A stretch of 55,118 nucleotides of DNA from REEB95 sp050729835 (GCA_050729835.1 JBOHLS010000019.1:1-55118), one strand, 5' to 3'. Counted from the first letter of the stretch, positions 40,412-48,711 are shown. Numbers and translations are program-made. Notes: generated by a model from the sequence alone, not told the origin.

Positions 40412-40663
40412 ATGCGGCTCCTCTATTTCGCCTGGCTCAAGACCAACATCGGCAAGACCGAGGAGACCCTCGATCCGCCGGCCGACATCGCCACGCCGGC
40501 GGCGCTGGTCGACTGGCTCAAGACGCGCGGACCTGGCTTTGCCGAGGCGCTGAAGGACCGCCGCACGCTGCGTGTTGCGGTCAACCGCCGGCATGTCGGC
40601 TGGGATTTTGCGTTGAAGCCGGGCGACGAAGTAGCGCTGTTTCCGCCAGTGACCGGCGGTTGA
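40412..40663 (+). CDS. moaD: Molybdopterin synthase sulfur carrier subunit MoaD
   Basis: This 83-residue beta-grasp protein carries sulfur as a C-terminal thiocarboxylate. It starts MRLLYFAWLKTNIGKTEETLD and ends DEVALFPPVTGG, with the required Gly-Gly terminus that is adenylylated by a MoeB-type enzyme. The length is typical (about 80). moaE follows by 7 bp; the two products form the synthase. Confidence 0.96.
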   Translation: MRLLYFAWLKTNIGKTEETLDPPADIATPAALVDWLKTRGPGFAEALKDRRTLRVAVNRRHVGWDFALKPGDEVALFPPVTGG

Positions 40664-40670
40664 GGCGGCC

Positions 40671-41123
40671 ATGATCCGCGTGCAGCGGGAGGATTTCGAC
40701 GTCGGGCACGAGATCGAGAATCTCACGCGCGGCAAGACGACGATCGGCGGCATCGTCACCTTCGTCGGCACGGTGCGCGACGCCGGCGGCGCCGACGCGA
40801 TCAAGTCCATGACCCTCGAGCATTATCCCGGCATGACCGAGGACGAGTTGGCGACGATCGAGGCCGAGGCCAACCAGCGTTGGCAGCTCGAAGCCTCGCT
40901 GATCGTCCATCGCTACGGCAAGCTGCTGCCGGGCGAGCGCATCGTGCTAGTGGTGACGGCGGCCGCGCATCGCGCCGCGGCCTTTGCTGCCAACGAGTTC
41001 CTGGTCGACTGGCTCAAGACCAAGGCGCCGTTCTGGAAACAGGAAGAGACGCCGCAAGGCGCGCGCTGGGTCGAGGCCCAGAAGAGCGACGACCAAGCGG
41101 CGAAACGCTGGGCGAAGGGGTAG
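40671..41123 (+). CDS. moaE: Molybdopterin synthase catalytic subunit MoaE
   Basis: The 150-residue subunit adds two sulfurs to cyclic pyranopterin monophosphate together with MoaD. Family blocks are GGIVTFVGTVRDAGGAD, SMTLEHYPGMTEDELATIEAEA, LIVHRYGKLLPGERIVLVVTAAAHRAAAF and the C-terminal KTKAPFWKQEETPQGARWVEA with the catalytic Lys residues. It ends the run uvrC-pgsA-mobB-moeA-moaD-moaE. A REP-like palindromic element lies between it and the convergent ilvE. Confidence 0.97.
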   Translation: MIRVQREDFDVGHEIENLTRGKTTIGGIVTFVGTVRDAGGADAIKSMTLEHYPGMTEDELATIEAEANQRWQLEASLIVHRYGKLLPGERIVLVVTAAAHRAAAFAANEFLVDWLKTKAPFWKQEETPQGARWVEAQKSDDQAAKRWAKG

Positions 41124-41136
41124 ATTCCGTCTTTAC

Positions 41137-41208
41137 TGGATTGCGTCGTCGCTACGCTCCTCGCAATGACAATTGTGTCATTGCGAACCGCAGGCAAAGC
41201 AATCTAGA
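41137..41208. repeat. REP-like palindromic intergenic element
   Basis: The left arm GGATTGCGTCGTCGC...GCAATGAC (41138-41170) and the right arm GTCATTGCGAACCGCAGGCA...GCAATC (41176-41204) form a long imperfect inverted repeat. The GGATTGCttCGTCGCTACGC / GTCATTGCGAGG type is a widely dispersed intergenic repeat in proteobacteria. It lies between the convergent genes moaE and ilvE and may serve as a terminator or mobile MITE-like relic. Confidence 0.75.
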
Positions 41209-41216
41209 TGTAAATC

Positions 41217-42116
41217 TTACGCCGCGCTGGCCTTCTCGGTGGCGCGCACCGAGCGATCGAAATCCTCGATCAGCTGCTTGGTCATGGCGCCCGGCGTGAA
41301 CTTGTACTGGCCGATCTCGCGCACCGGCGTGATCTCGGCGGCGCTGCCGGTCAAGAACACCTCCTGTGCCTTGGCGAGCTCGTCCGGCATGATCGCGCGC
41401 TCGATGAGCTTGATCCGGCGCGCGCGCGCCAGGCCGATGACGTGGCGGCGGGTGATGCCGTCGAGGAAGCAATCGGGCGTCGGCGTGTGCAACGCGCCGT
41501 CGATGGCGAGGAAGAGATTGGCGCCGGTCGCCTCGGCGAGCTGGCCACGCCAGTCGAGCATCAGCGCGTCCTCGTAGCCTTCGGCCTCGGCGGCATGTTT
41601 CGACATGGTGCAAATCATGTAGAGGCCGGTCGCCTTGGCCTTGATCGGCGCGGTGTGAGGCGCCGGCCGCGCCCATTTCGCCCAGGTCATGCGGATGCCC
41701 TTGAGCCGCGCCTCGGGCGCGAAATAGGTGCCCCAATCCCAGGCCGCGACCGCCATATGGATCTTGGTGGCCTGCGCCGAGACGCCCATCTGTTCCGGCC
41801 CGCGCCAGGCGATCGGGCGGACGTAGCCGTCCTTGATGCTCTGCGCCTTGATCGCCGCGTTGCACGCCACCTCGATCTGCTCGCGCGTCCACGGAATCTC
41901 GAACCCCAGGATGCGGCCGGAATCGATCAGCCGCTGGGCATGGTCGCGCAGCTTGAAGATGTTGCCGCCGTAGACGTGCGCGCCCTCGAACACCGCGCTG
42001 GCATAGTGCAGCGCGTGCGTCAGGACGTGGATCTTGGCGTCGCGCCACGGTACCAGCTTGCCGTCGAACCAGATCGAGCCGTCGCGATCGTCATAAGGTA
42101 TAAGGCTGGCTGCCAT
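41217..42116 (-). CDS. ilvE: Branched-chain amino acid aminotransferase IlvE
   Basis: The 299-residue class IV aminotransferase makes the final step of valine, leucine and isoleucine synthesis. The start is MAASLIPYDDRDGSIWFDGK. Motifs are VPWRDAKIHVLTHALHYASAV, AIKAQSIKDGYVRPIAWRG, a PLP region with ICTMSKHAAEAEGYEDALMLD (Lys in this block) and LAEATGANLFLA, then FLTGSAAEITPVREI near the C-terminus. It is divergent from a MarR gene, and the shared gap holds an inverted repeat that might control either gene. Confidence 0.95.
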   Translation of the reverse strand: MAASLIPYDDRDGSIWFDGKLVPWRDAKIHVLTHALHYASAVFEGAHVYGGNIFKLRDHAQRLIDSGRILGFEIPWTREQIEVACNAAIKAQSIKDGYVRPIAWRGPEQMGVSAQATKIHMAVAAWDWGTYFAPEARLKGIRMTWAKWARPAPHTAPIKAKATGLYMICTMSKHAAEAEGYEDALMLDWRGQLAEATGANLFLAIDGALHTPTPDCFLDGITRRHVIGLARARRIKLIERAIMPDELAKAQEVFLTGSAAEITPVREIGQYKFTPGAMTKQLIEDFDRSVRATEKASAA

Positions 42117-42190
42117 GGCGGTTCCTCATGCGTTTCTGGGCGTTTCATTCCGGCACGATAGACCATAAAGGCCGCGCCCAGCACCTGCAT

Positions 42191-42253
42191 CGCCCAAGAC
42201 GATTATGTGCAATTATGCCCGCGAGGGAACGTTTCCATATAACGGCTTGGGCG
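42191..42253. promoter_or_regulatory. Inverted repeat between ilvE and the MarR gene
   Basis: CGCCCAAG (42191-42198) and its exact reverse complement CTTGGGCG (42246-42253) flank an AT-rich 47-bp core that contains AACGTT and TTTCCATATAACG. The second arm lies 14 bp before the MarR ATG. This layout would suit a looped operator for the divergent pair, including autoregulation. Confidence 0.35.
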
Positions 42254-42266
42254 AATATAAGTCAAC

Positions 42267-42767
42267 ATGGCTGACATAAAATCCACGGCTAATCCGTCGT
42301 ATCTCCGCGAGGAAGAGCTGCGGCAGGCCATCGAGTTGCTCTATTACGCCTATCGCGACTTCACCGCCGAGCCCGACGCGATGCTGGCCCGCCATGGCTT
42401 CGGCCGCGCCCACCACCGCGTGATCTATTTCGTCGGCCGGCATCCGCAGATGAGCGTCAGCGACCTGCTGGCGATCCTGCGCATCACCAAGCAAAGCCTG
42501 TCGCGCGTCCTCAGCCAGTTGGTGCATCAAGGCTTCATCCGCCAGTCGCCGGGCAGCCGCGACCGCCGGCGGCGCCTGCTCGAACTGACGGAAAAGGGCG
42601 TCGAGCTCGAGCGCCAGCTATCCGAGAACCAGCGCCAGCGCATCGCCCGCGCCTATCGCGAAGCCGGCACGCAGGCTGTCGACGGATTCCGCAAGGTCAT
42701 GTTCGGCATCATGTCGAGCGAGGAAGACCGCAAGCGCGTCGGTCGCCGCGGCGAGGGTTTGCGGTGA
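42267..42767 (+). CDS. MarR family transcriptional regulator
   Basis: This 166-residue protein has the winged helix of the family: ELRQAIELLYYAYRDFTAEP, then FGRAHHRVIYFVGRHPQMSV, the DNA-binding LLAILRITKQSLSRVLSQLV and the wing QGFIRQSPGSRDRRRRLLEL. A C-terminal dimerisation helix follows. No effector can be deduced. It is divergent from ilvE and 42 bp upstream of a two-component pair, a group often kept together in Rhodospirillales, so it may take part in their control. Confidence 0.93.
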   Translation: MADIKSTANPSYLREEELRQAIELLYYAYRDFTAEPDAMLARHGFGRAHHRVIYFVGRHPQMSVSDLLAILRITKQSLSRVLSQLVHQGFIRQSPGSRDRRRRLLELTEKGVELERQLSENQRQRIARAYREAGTQAVDGFRKVMFGIMSSEEDRKRVGRRGEGLR

Positions 42768-42809
42768 GCGGCGCGTGATTCGACGGCGATGAGCCCCTAT
42801 ACTGAGGCC

Positions 42810-43493
42810 ATGGACGCCACGGAGCCGCATCTCCTGGTCGTCGACGACGATGCGCGGCTGAGGGACTTGCTGCGCCGCTATCTCACCGACCAGGGCTTTC
42901 GCGTCACCACCGCCGGCGACGCCGCCGAGGCGCGCCGCAAGCTCGACGGCATCGCCTTCGACCTGCTGGTGCTCGACGTGATGATGCCCGGCGAGGACGG
43001 TTTCGCGCTCACCGCCAGCCTGCGCGCGACGAGCCGCATTCCCATCCTGCTGCTCACCGCCAAGGCCGAAACCGCCGACCGCATCGGCGGGCTCGAGCGC
43101 GGCGCCGACGACTATCTGACCAAGCCCTTCGAGCCGCGTGAGCTGGTGCTGCGCATCCGCAACATCTTGCAGCGCGCCGCCGTGGAATCCGAGCGCCGGG
43201 CGGTGCTGCGCCTCGGCGAGTATCGCCTCGATCTGCGGCGCGGCGAGCTGCGGCGCGGCGAGGAGCCGGTGCGGCTGACCAGCGCCGAGCAGTCGCTGTT
43301 GGCGGCGCTGGCGGCGCAGCCGGGCGCCGCCGTGTCGCGCGAGACCTTAGCCGAAGCCACGCAGCTGGGCGGCAATCTGCGCGCGGTTGACGTCCAGATG
43401 ACGCGGCTGCGGCGCAAGATCGAGCGCGATCCGCGCTTCCCGCGCTATCTCCAGACGGTTCGAGGAACGGGCTATGTCCTCAAGCCCGATTGA
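42810..43493 (+). CDS. OmpR-family response regulator
   Basis: The 227-residue regulator has a receiver domain (LLVVDDDARLRDLLRRYLTD; phospho-acceptor Asp near residue 56 in LLVLDVMMPGEDGF; LLTAKAETADRIGGLERGAD; conserved Lys in LTKPF) and a winged-helix output domain (LTSAEQSLLAALAAQPGAAV, QMTRLRRKIERDPRFPRYLQ, TVRGTGYVL). I start it at MDATEP; a -10-like TATACT lies just upstream and overlaps the longer alternative start at 42789. Its 3' end overlaps the sensor kinase gene by 20 bp, so both form one two-component system. Confidence 0.93.
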   Translation: MDATEPHLLVVDDDARLRDLLRRYLTDQGFRVTTAGDAAEARRKLDGIAFDLLVLDVMMPGEDGFALTASLRATSRIPILLLTAKAETADRIGGLERGADDYLTKPFEPRELVLRIRNILQRAAVESERRAVLRLGEYRLDLRRGELRRGEEPVRLTSAEQSLLAALAAQPGAAVSRETLAEATQLGGNLRAVDVQMTRLRRKIERDPRFPRYLQTVRGTGYVLKPD

Positions 43494-44877
43494 AGAACGC
43501 CGCGAGGACCGGATCGAGCTGCTGTCCGACCTGGCGACGCGGCGCGCCCTCGGTCTCGACAGCCATCGGCGCTGGTTCAAGCGCATGCTGCCGCGCTCGC
43601 TCTACGGCCGCTCGCTGCTGATCCTGATCCTGCCGCTGGTGCTGGCGCAGTCGATCGCCACCTGGATCTTCTATGACCGGCATTGGGAGACGGTGGCGCG
43701 GCGCCTGTCGACCTCGGTCGCGGCGGATATCGCCCTCACGCTCGATTCGCTATCGGCGACGACGGACGGCCAGCGCGAAACGATCTTCCGCCGTGCCAGC
43801 GACGACACTGAGTTGCTTTACAGCTTCCGCCCCGGCAAGATGCTGCCCAAGGGCGCGGCCCAAACCGACGGCTCGCGTATCGAGGAGACGCTGGCGCGCG
43901 CGCTCGCCCAGAGCGTCGGCCTGCCGTTCACGATCGGCGACGAGCGCGACGACCGCTATATCCTGGTGTCGTTCCAGACCGACACCGGCATGCTCCAGGT
44001 GGTGGTCCCGCGCGAACGGCTGTTCACCCCGACGACCTACATCTTCATCATGTGGATGGTCGGCTCGTCGCTCGTGCTGTTCGCTATCGCTTTGGTGTTC
44101 CTGCGCAACCAGATCAAGTCGCTGCGGCGTCTGGCGGTCGCGGTCGACGATTTCGGCAAAGGCCGCGACGTGCCGAACTTCAGGGTCGAAGGCGCCACTG
44201 AGGTGCGCCAGACCGGCATGGCCTTCCTGCGGATGCGCGACCGCATCCAGCGCGCCATCACCCAGCGCACCGAGATGCTGGCCGGCGTGTCGCACGATCT
44301 GCGCACGCCGCTGACGCGGATTCGACTGGCGCTCGAGTTGCAGAAGGACGACGCGCGCGCCGCCGAGATCAAGGCCGACGTCGCGGCGATGGAGCGCATG
44401 ATCCAGGGCTATATCGACTTCGCGCGCGGCGAAGGCAGCGAGCAGGCGCGGCCGGCCGATCTGGTTGCGCTGATCCGCGCGCTGGTCGCCGGATTGGGGC
44501 AGGCTGGAACGCCGGTGACGATGGCGCTGCCCGAGGAATGCCGGCTGCCGCTGCGGCCCGACGCCATGCATCGCTGTCTCGTCAACCTGATCGCCAACGC
44601 TCGGCGCCACGGCACGCATGTCTGGGTGACCGTCGTCGAAAGCCCTGCCCTGGTCGAAGTGCTGGTCGACGACGACGGACCGGGCATCCCGCCCGGCGAT
44701 CGCGAAGCGGTTTTCCGGCCGTTCTTCCGGCTCGATCCGTCGCGCAATCCGGAGACCGGCGGCACCGGCCTCGGCCTCGCCATCGCGCGCGACGTGGCGC
44801 GCGTCCATGGTGGCGAGATCGTGCTCGAAAACTCGCCGCACGGCGGCTTGCGCGCGCGCGTCAGGCTGCCGAAATAG
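43474..44877 (+). CDS. EnvZ-like sensor histidine kinase
   Basis: The 467-residue kinase has a cytoplasmic N-terminus, TM1 near residues 47-67 (SLLILILPLVLAQSIATWIF), a periplasmic sensor of about 120 residues, TM2 near 190-210 (YIFIMWMVGSSLVLFAIAL) and a HAMP linker. The phosphorylated His274 is in LAGVSHDLRTPLTRIRLAL. The ATPase part has the N box LVNLIANARRHG, G1 DDDGPGIP, F box FRPFFRLDPSRNPETGG and G2 GTGLGLAIARDVA. The layout matches EnvZ, but the stimulus is unknown. It overlaps the response regulator gene and is followed 4 bp later by an MBL hydrolase. Confidence 0.94.
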   Translation: MSSSPIEERREDRIELLSDLATRRALGLDSHRRWFKRMLPRSLYGRSLLILILPLVLAQSIATWIFYDRHWETVARRLSTSVAADIALTLDSLSATTDGQRETIFRRASDDTELLYSFRPGKMLPKGAAQTDGSRIEETLARALAQSVGLPFTIGDERDDRYILVSFQTDTGMLQVVVPRERLFTPTTYIFIMWMVGSSLVLFAIALVFLRNQIKSLRRLAVAVDDFGKGRDVPNFRVEGATEVRQTGMAFLRMRDRIQRAITQRTEMLAGVSHDLRTPLTRIRLALELQKDDARAAEIKADVAAMERMIQGYIDFARGEGSEQARPADLVALIRALVAGLGQAGTPVTMALPEECRLPLRPDAMHRCLVNLIANARRHGTHVWVTVVESPALVEVLVDDDGPGIPPGDREAVFRPFFRLDPSRNPETGGTGLGLAIARDVARVHGGEIVLENSPHGGLRARVRLPK

Positions 44878-44881
44878 CAGC

Positions 44882-45616
44882 ATGGAATTGACCTTCATCG
44901 GCAGTGGCGACGCCTTCGGCAGCGGCGGCCGGTTTAACACCTGCTTTCTGGTTCGCGGCGCCGGCTGCCGCTTTCTGATCGACTGCGGCGCGACGACACT
45001 GGTTGCGCTGAAGCGCGCGGCGATCGACCTCAACGCGCTCGATGGCGTCGTGCTAACCCATCTCCACGGCGACCATTTCGGCGGCTTACCGTTCCTGCTG
45101 CTCGACGCCCAGCTGATGAGCAAGCGGACGCGGCCGATCTTCATCTGGGGACCGGAAGGAACCGAGACGCGGCTCGCCACGCTGCGCGAGACGTTGTTCC
45201 CCGGCTCGTCCGTGGTCGCGCTCAAGTTCGAGATCGAATTCGCGGCCCATCGGCCGGGCGTGCGCCGCCAGGGCGCCGGGTTCGCGGTAACGCCCTATCC
45301 CGCCGCGCATTCCGCCGGCGCGCCGTGCTTCGCGGTCCGGGTCGAATGCGACGGCACGGTGATCGCCTATTCGGGCGACACCGCCTGGACCGAGTCGCTG
45401 ATCGAGGCGGCGCGCGGCGCCGATCTGTACGTCTGCGAGTGCAGCAGCTTCGAGCGTGATCTGCCGGGCCACCTGAGCTGGCGGACGCTGGCCGCGCGGC
45501 TGCCCTCACTCGGCGCCAGGCGCGTCGTGCTCACCCACATGAACCCCGACATGCTGGCCCGCGCCGCCGAGGTCGGGATCGAGACCGCGGCCGACGGCCT
45601 GACGCTGACCGTTTGA
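44882..45616 (+). CDS. MBL-fold metallo-hydrolase (RNase Z-like group)
   Basis: The 244-residue protein starts MELTFIGSGDAFGSGGRFNTCF. Metal ligands are in VLTHLHGDHFGGLPFLL, with further His/Asp at PYPAAHSAGAPCF, IAYSGDTAWTESL and VVLTHMNPDM. This pattern suggests a two-zinc hydrolase of the RNase Z / PQQB-like branch, smaller than tRNase Z and lacking its exosite arm. The substrate is unknown. It starts 4 bases after the sensor kinase gene and so is probably in the same operon. A strong terminator follows. Confidence 0.9.
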   Translation: MELTFIGSGDAFGSGGRFNTCFLVRGAGCRFLIDCGATTLVALKRAAIDLNALDGVVLTHLHGDHFGGLPFLLLDAQLMSKRTRPIFIWGPEGTETRLATLRETLFPGSSVVALKFEIEFAAHRPGVRRQGAGFAVTPYPAAHSAGAPCFAVRVECDGTVIAYSGDTAWTESLIEAARGADLYVCECSSFERDLPGHLSWRTLAARLPSLGARRVVLTHMNPDMLARAAEVGIETAADGLTLTV

Positions 45617-45632
45617 GCGCGGCGGCAAATGA

Positions 45633-45664
45633 AAAGGGCCGTCCGGGGGGCGGGACGGCCCTTT
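45633..45664. terminator. Strong bidirectional Rho-independent terminator
   Basis: AAAGGGCCGTCC (45633-45644) and its exact reverse complement GGACGGCCCTTT (45653-45664) form a 12-bp perfect stem with an 8-base loop. The A and T ends give a T tail on either strand. It lies between the convergent MBL gene and phasin gene. Confidence 0.9.
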
Positions 45665-45711
45665 CGCATCCGATTCGACACAGCCTCCGTGAAGAGGCCG
45701 CGCCGGCGCGG

Positions 45712-46143
45712 TTACTTCGCGACGCGCTTCTTGGCCTCGTCGCGGATCTCTTCGAAGCCCTGCGCGACGCGCTTGGCGACTACGTCGAAGGCCTCGGTGT
45801 TGGCCTTGGCCAGCAACAGCGTCAGCTCGCGGGTATTGGCGAGGCTGCGCTCGAACGACTGCTTCAACAGCTCGGCGTTCTTGGCGATGCGCTCTTCCGG
45901 CGCGGTCGGCTGCACGATCTCGCGCAGCACCGCCGAAGCCTCGTCGATCGCCTCGCGGGCGATCTCGGCCTGGCGCCGGGCGACCGCCTGCATGCCTTCG
46001 ACCGCAAGCTGATTTGCCTGGGTCAGCGCCTCGATGTTCTTGCGCTGGCTGGCGAGCACGGCCTCGACGTCGAAGCTGGGCAGAGTGAAGCCGGCAAACG
46101 CCTTGCTGAAATCCGAATCCAGGAAAGTCTGTCGGCTATCCAT
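45712..46143 (-). CDS. Phasin family protein
   Basis: The 143-residue helical protein has the phasin layout: LPSFDVEAVLASQRKNIEALTQANQLAVEGMQAVARRQ, then long amphipathic helices rich in Ala, Glu and Lys, ending DEAKKRVAK. Phasins coat polyhydroxyalkanoate granules and limit their coalescence. The upstream region has a TGC-rich sequence of the type recognised by PhaR, the usual phasin repressor. PHA synthase genes are not in the window. Confidence 0.93.
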   Translation of the reverse strand: MDSRQTFLDSDFSKAFAGFTLPSFDVEAVLASQRKNIEALTQANQLAVEGMQAVARRQAEIAREAIDEASAVLREIVQPTAPEERIAKNAELLKQSFERSLANTRELTLLLAKANTEAFDVVAKRVAQGFEEIRDEAKKRVAK

Positions 46144-46176
46144 GGTTGGGGTCCTCGTTTGGGGAGTGCCGCCTTA

Positions 46177-46190
46177 TGCTGCACTGCACA
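46177..46190 (-). promoter_or_regulatory. Candidate PhaR operator upstream of the phasin gene
   Basis: The minus strand reads TGTGCAGTGCAGCA here, about 35-45 bases before the phasin ATG, with CATAA following. TGC-rich repeats of this kind are the known targets of PhaR in other alphaproteobacteria. This is a sequence resemblance only. Confidence 0.45.
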
Positions 46191-46290
46191 ATTGCGAATA
46201 TGATCTTGCCCCATAGGGGCGTCAAGGGCCAAAGAGGTCAAAACCAGAAAATTTTGCGGCGCAACAATATTGCGCGGATTCGGGGTGAGG

Positions 46291-46896
46291 CTAAAGCCCC
46301 AGGAACGGCTCGATCAGCGTCAAGCGGCGGTCGAGCGCCGCCATGGTCTTGCCAAGGTCATCGCTGTCGTCGCGCGCGAACACGACGAGAACGGATAGAT
46401 AGGCCAGCGCCAGCACTCGACGCCTGACCAAGCCGGCCAGGCCGACGGTCGGCACGCCGGCCGCCTCGAGCATCCACCCCATCGAGATCAGCAGCTGCTT
46501 CAGCGCCAACAGCGCCGCCGGATCGCCGATGCTGTCCCAGGCCATGGAGCGGACCGCCTGGCGATGCGGCTTCAACGCCTCGAACCGGCGCATCAGCAGG
46601 TCGAACAGCCGGTCCTTCGGCTTGTCGTCCTTGTCCGCCGACGGCCCGGCGAGCGCGACCCGGTCAAAATGACGCACACAGGCCGACAGGATGGCGCCGC
46701 GCGACCGTAAGCGGGCGTGCAGGTCGGCTAGCGACAGCCCGGCTTCATGCGCGATGTCGGTCAAGGTCGTCCGCCGCCAGCCCTGGCGCGCAGCCAGCGC
46801 GAACGCCGCCTCGACCAAACGGGATTCGATGTCGCCGGACGCGACTTGCCGCCGGGGCGCAGCGCGCTTGGACGCGGTTTTACGGCCCGTCGCCAT
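46291..46896 (-). CDS. TetR family transcriptional regulator
   Basis: This 201-residue protein has a basic N-terminus and a TetR-type helix-turn-helix (RLVEAAFALAARQGWRRTTL, TDIAHEAGLSLADLHARLRS). A helical ligand domain follows (DRLFDLLMRRFEALKPHRQA, LGKTMAALDRRLTLIEPFLGL). The sequence MAWDSIGDPAALLALKQLL and the C-terminus resemble COQ9/TetR-like regulators found in alphaproteobacteria. No effector is known. It lies 52 bp after proC on the same strand. Confidence 0.88.
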   Translation of the reverse strand: MATGRKTASKRAAPRRQVASGDIESRLVEAAFALAARQGWRRTTLTDIAHEAGLSLADLHARLRSRGAILSACVRHFDRVALAGPSADKDDKPKDRLFDLLMRRFEALKPHRQAVRSMAWDSIGDPAALLALKQLLISMGWMLEAAGVPTVGLAGLVRRRVLALAYLSVLVVFARDDSDDLGKTMAALDRRLTLIEPFLGL

Positions 46897-46948
46897 CTCG
46901 CCACCTTAGCGCAAGCCGCGACCGCCGCCAAACCTCGCCGCCGAATCC

Positions 46949-47764
46949 TTATTGCGCCAATTCGCGCGAGCGCCGCGTCGCCGCCGTAACCGCGTCGCGG
47001 ACCAGCCGGGCAAGGCCATTCTCCGCCATCAGCACGTCGAGCGCGGCGCGCGTGGTGCCGCCCGGGCTGATCACCGCCTCGCGCAGCTGGGCCGGGCTTT
47101 GCGTCGCGAGCCGCGCCAGTTCGCCGGCGCCCGCGACGGTGGTGATCGCCAACCGGCGGGCGAGCTCGGGCGCAAGACCCTGCGCCTCGCCCGCCGCCGT
47201 CAGGGCTTCGATGAACAGGAAGACATAGGCGGGGCCGCTGCCCGAGACGGCGGTCACCGGATCGAGCAGCGCTTCGTCGGCGACCCAAGCCACCTCGCCG
47301 ACGGCACCGAGCAGCGCCGCGCACAGCGTCCGCGCCGCCTTGTTCACCGCCGGCCAGGCGCAGGCGACGGTCATGCCGCGGCCGATCGCCGCCGGCGTGT
47401 TCGGCATCGCGCGCACGAGCGCCGCGTCCGAACCAAGCAGTCGCGCCATGCCGCCGAGCGTCTTACCGGCGGCGATCGACATCATCGCCGCGCCGCTTTC
47501 AGCGAACCGGCGATAGGCCGGCACGATCGTGTCGAAGGCCTGCGGTTTGACCGCGAACACGACCGCCGCCGGCTTGAGCTTCGCCGGCAAGCGATCGGGC
47601 GTGGCGTAATAGCGCACGCCGCGCAGTCGGCGTGCGGGCGTCGGCTCGACGACATGGAACGGGCCGCCGACGCGCTGGCGCATCCAGCCCGCGAGCAGCG
47701 CATTGCCCATCTTGCCGCAACCGACCAGCAGCACCGCCGCCGAACGGGCGCGCCGGCCGCTCAC
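46949..47764 (-). CDS. proC: Pyrroline-5-carboxylate reductase
   Basis: The 271-residue NADPH enzyme makes proline from pyrroline-5-carboxylate. The Rossmann motif is VLLVGCGKMGNALLAGWM. Family blocks are VVFAVKPQAFDTIVPAYRR, VRAMPNTPAAIGRGMT, DEALLDPVTAVSGSGPAYVF and QLREAVISPGGTTRAALDVL, the last being the proC signature. The start is a GTG at 47764 that overlaps the ybjN-like stop (GTGA). The long frame to 48319 is not a gene. ProC is cytosolic and normally constitutive. Confidence 0.95.
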   Translation of the reverse strand: MSGRRARSAAVLLVGCGKMGNALLAGWMRQRVGGPFHVVEPTPARRLRGVRYYATPDRLPAKLKPAAVVFAVKPQAFDTIVPAYRRFAESGAAMMSIAAGKTLGGMARLLGSDAALVRAMPNTPAAIGRGMTVACAWPAVNKAARTLCAALLGAVGEVAWVADEALLDPVTAVSGSGPAYVFLFIEALTAAGEAQGLAPELARRLAITTVAGAGELARLATQSPAQLREAVISPGGTTRAALDVLMAENGLARLVRDAVTAATRRSRELAQ

Positions 47765-48261
47765 GCCTCGCCGACCGGCTCGATCATCGCCGAGGCGATC
47801 GCTTCCTGGGCCGATTTGCCGCCCCAGACCACGAGCTGGAAGGCGGGATAGAAGCGCTCGCATTCGACCAGCGAGATGTCCACCAGGTCCTCGATCTGCT
47901 CGACGCTGGCGCCGTGGGCGCCGCGCAACAGCACGGCCTGGCGGAAGGCAGGGGTCTTGTCGTCGGCAAAATCGAAATGGCCGATCCACAGCCGCTCGTT
48001 CACCGCCGCGAGCAGCTCGTGCGCGGCGGGACGGCGACCGCGCGGCACCTTGAGCTCGAAGCTGCAGGAATATTGCAGGGCGTTGACCGACGGCTCCCAG
48101 ACGAAATGCAGGCGATAGGAGCACCAGCGCCCGGCAACCTCGATCACCATCTCCTCGTCGCTCGTACGGTCGTGCGGCCAGGAATTGGCCTGCACGATTT
48201 CCTCGACCAGATCGATGGGATTGGCGGCGGCGACCGGGGTTTCGAGCGACAGCGTCGTCAT
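47761..48261 (-). CDS. YbjN domain protein
   Basis: This 166-residue protein starts MTTLSLETPVAAANPIDLVE with a strong AAGGAGG ribosome site. The YbjN-type fold is suggested by WCSYRLHFVWEPSVNALQYS, LKVPRGRRPAAHELLAAVNE, LWIGHFDFADDKTPAFRQAV and DISLVECERFYPAFQLVVWG. The family is linked to sensory transduction and stress tolerance but has no defined activity. It forms a coupled pair with proC. The frame extends to 48360 but has no support there. Confidence 0.88.
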   Translation of the reverse strand: MTTLSLETPVAAANPIDLVEEIVQANSWPHDRTSDEEMVIEVAGRWCSYRLHFVWEPSVNALQYSCSFELKVPRGRRPAAHELLAAVNERLWIGHFDFADDKTPAFRQAVLLRGAHGASVEQIEDLVDISLVECERFYPAFQLVVWGGKSAQEAIASAMIEPVGEA

Positions 48262-48396
48262 CCGCCCTCCTTGGCGGCGGGGCGAGGATTCGACTAATGG
48301 TATGGTTTCTCCCCGCCAACCACTACGGCTAATCTGCCAAATGGTTTCGAGCCGAGGCAAGCGCCGAATGACGGAAACCTGTGAAGGACTCGCGTT

Positions 48397-48711
48397 CTAA
48401 TGCGATTTGAGACGACGGCCGCCAGCGCGCCGGCGCGGACGCGCAGCCTCGGGCTTGCGCCGACGGTTGCCGCCACGGCCTTCGAGGACATCGAGCCGCG
48501 CCGCCAGCGCCTCCTGCTCGCGCCGCGCCTTGACCACCATGGCCTCGACCGCATCGAATTCCTCGCGCCGCACCAGATTCATGCGCGACAGCACGCGGTC
48601 GACCTGGTCCTTGATCCGGGCCTCGATCTCGTCGCGCAAGCCGGCCAGCGCGCCGGCGGCGCCTTGCGCCACGCGGGAGAAATCCTCGAACAGGCGGTTG
48701 TTGGTTGCCAT
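48397..48711 (-). CDS. ubiK: Ubiquinone biosynthesis accessory factor UbiK (BMFP)
   Basis: The 104-residue protein starts MATNNRLFEDFSRVAQGAAG and has the membrane-fusogenic/coiled-coil layout of UbiK (formerly YqiC): LRDEIEARIKDQVDRVLSRM, NLVRREEFDAVEAMVVKARR, EQEALAARLDVLEG, then a basic tail. UbiK supports aerobic ubiquinone synthesis in other proteobacteria. GGAGG lies 8 bases before the ATG at 48711; the frame to 48747 is not used. It is divergent from rfaD with 80 bp between. Confidence 0.9.
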   Translation of the reverse strand: MATNNRLFEDFSRVAQGAAGALAGLRDEIEARIKDQVDRVLSRMNLVRREEFDAVEAMVVKARREQEALAARLDVLEGRGGNRRRKPEAARPRRRAGGRRLKSH

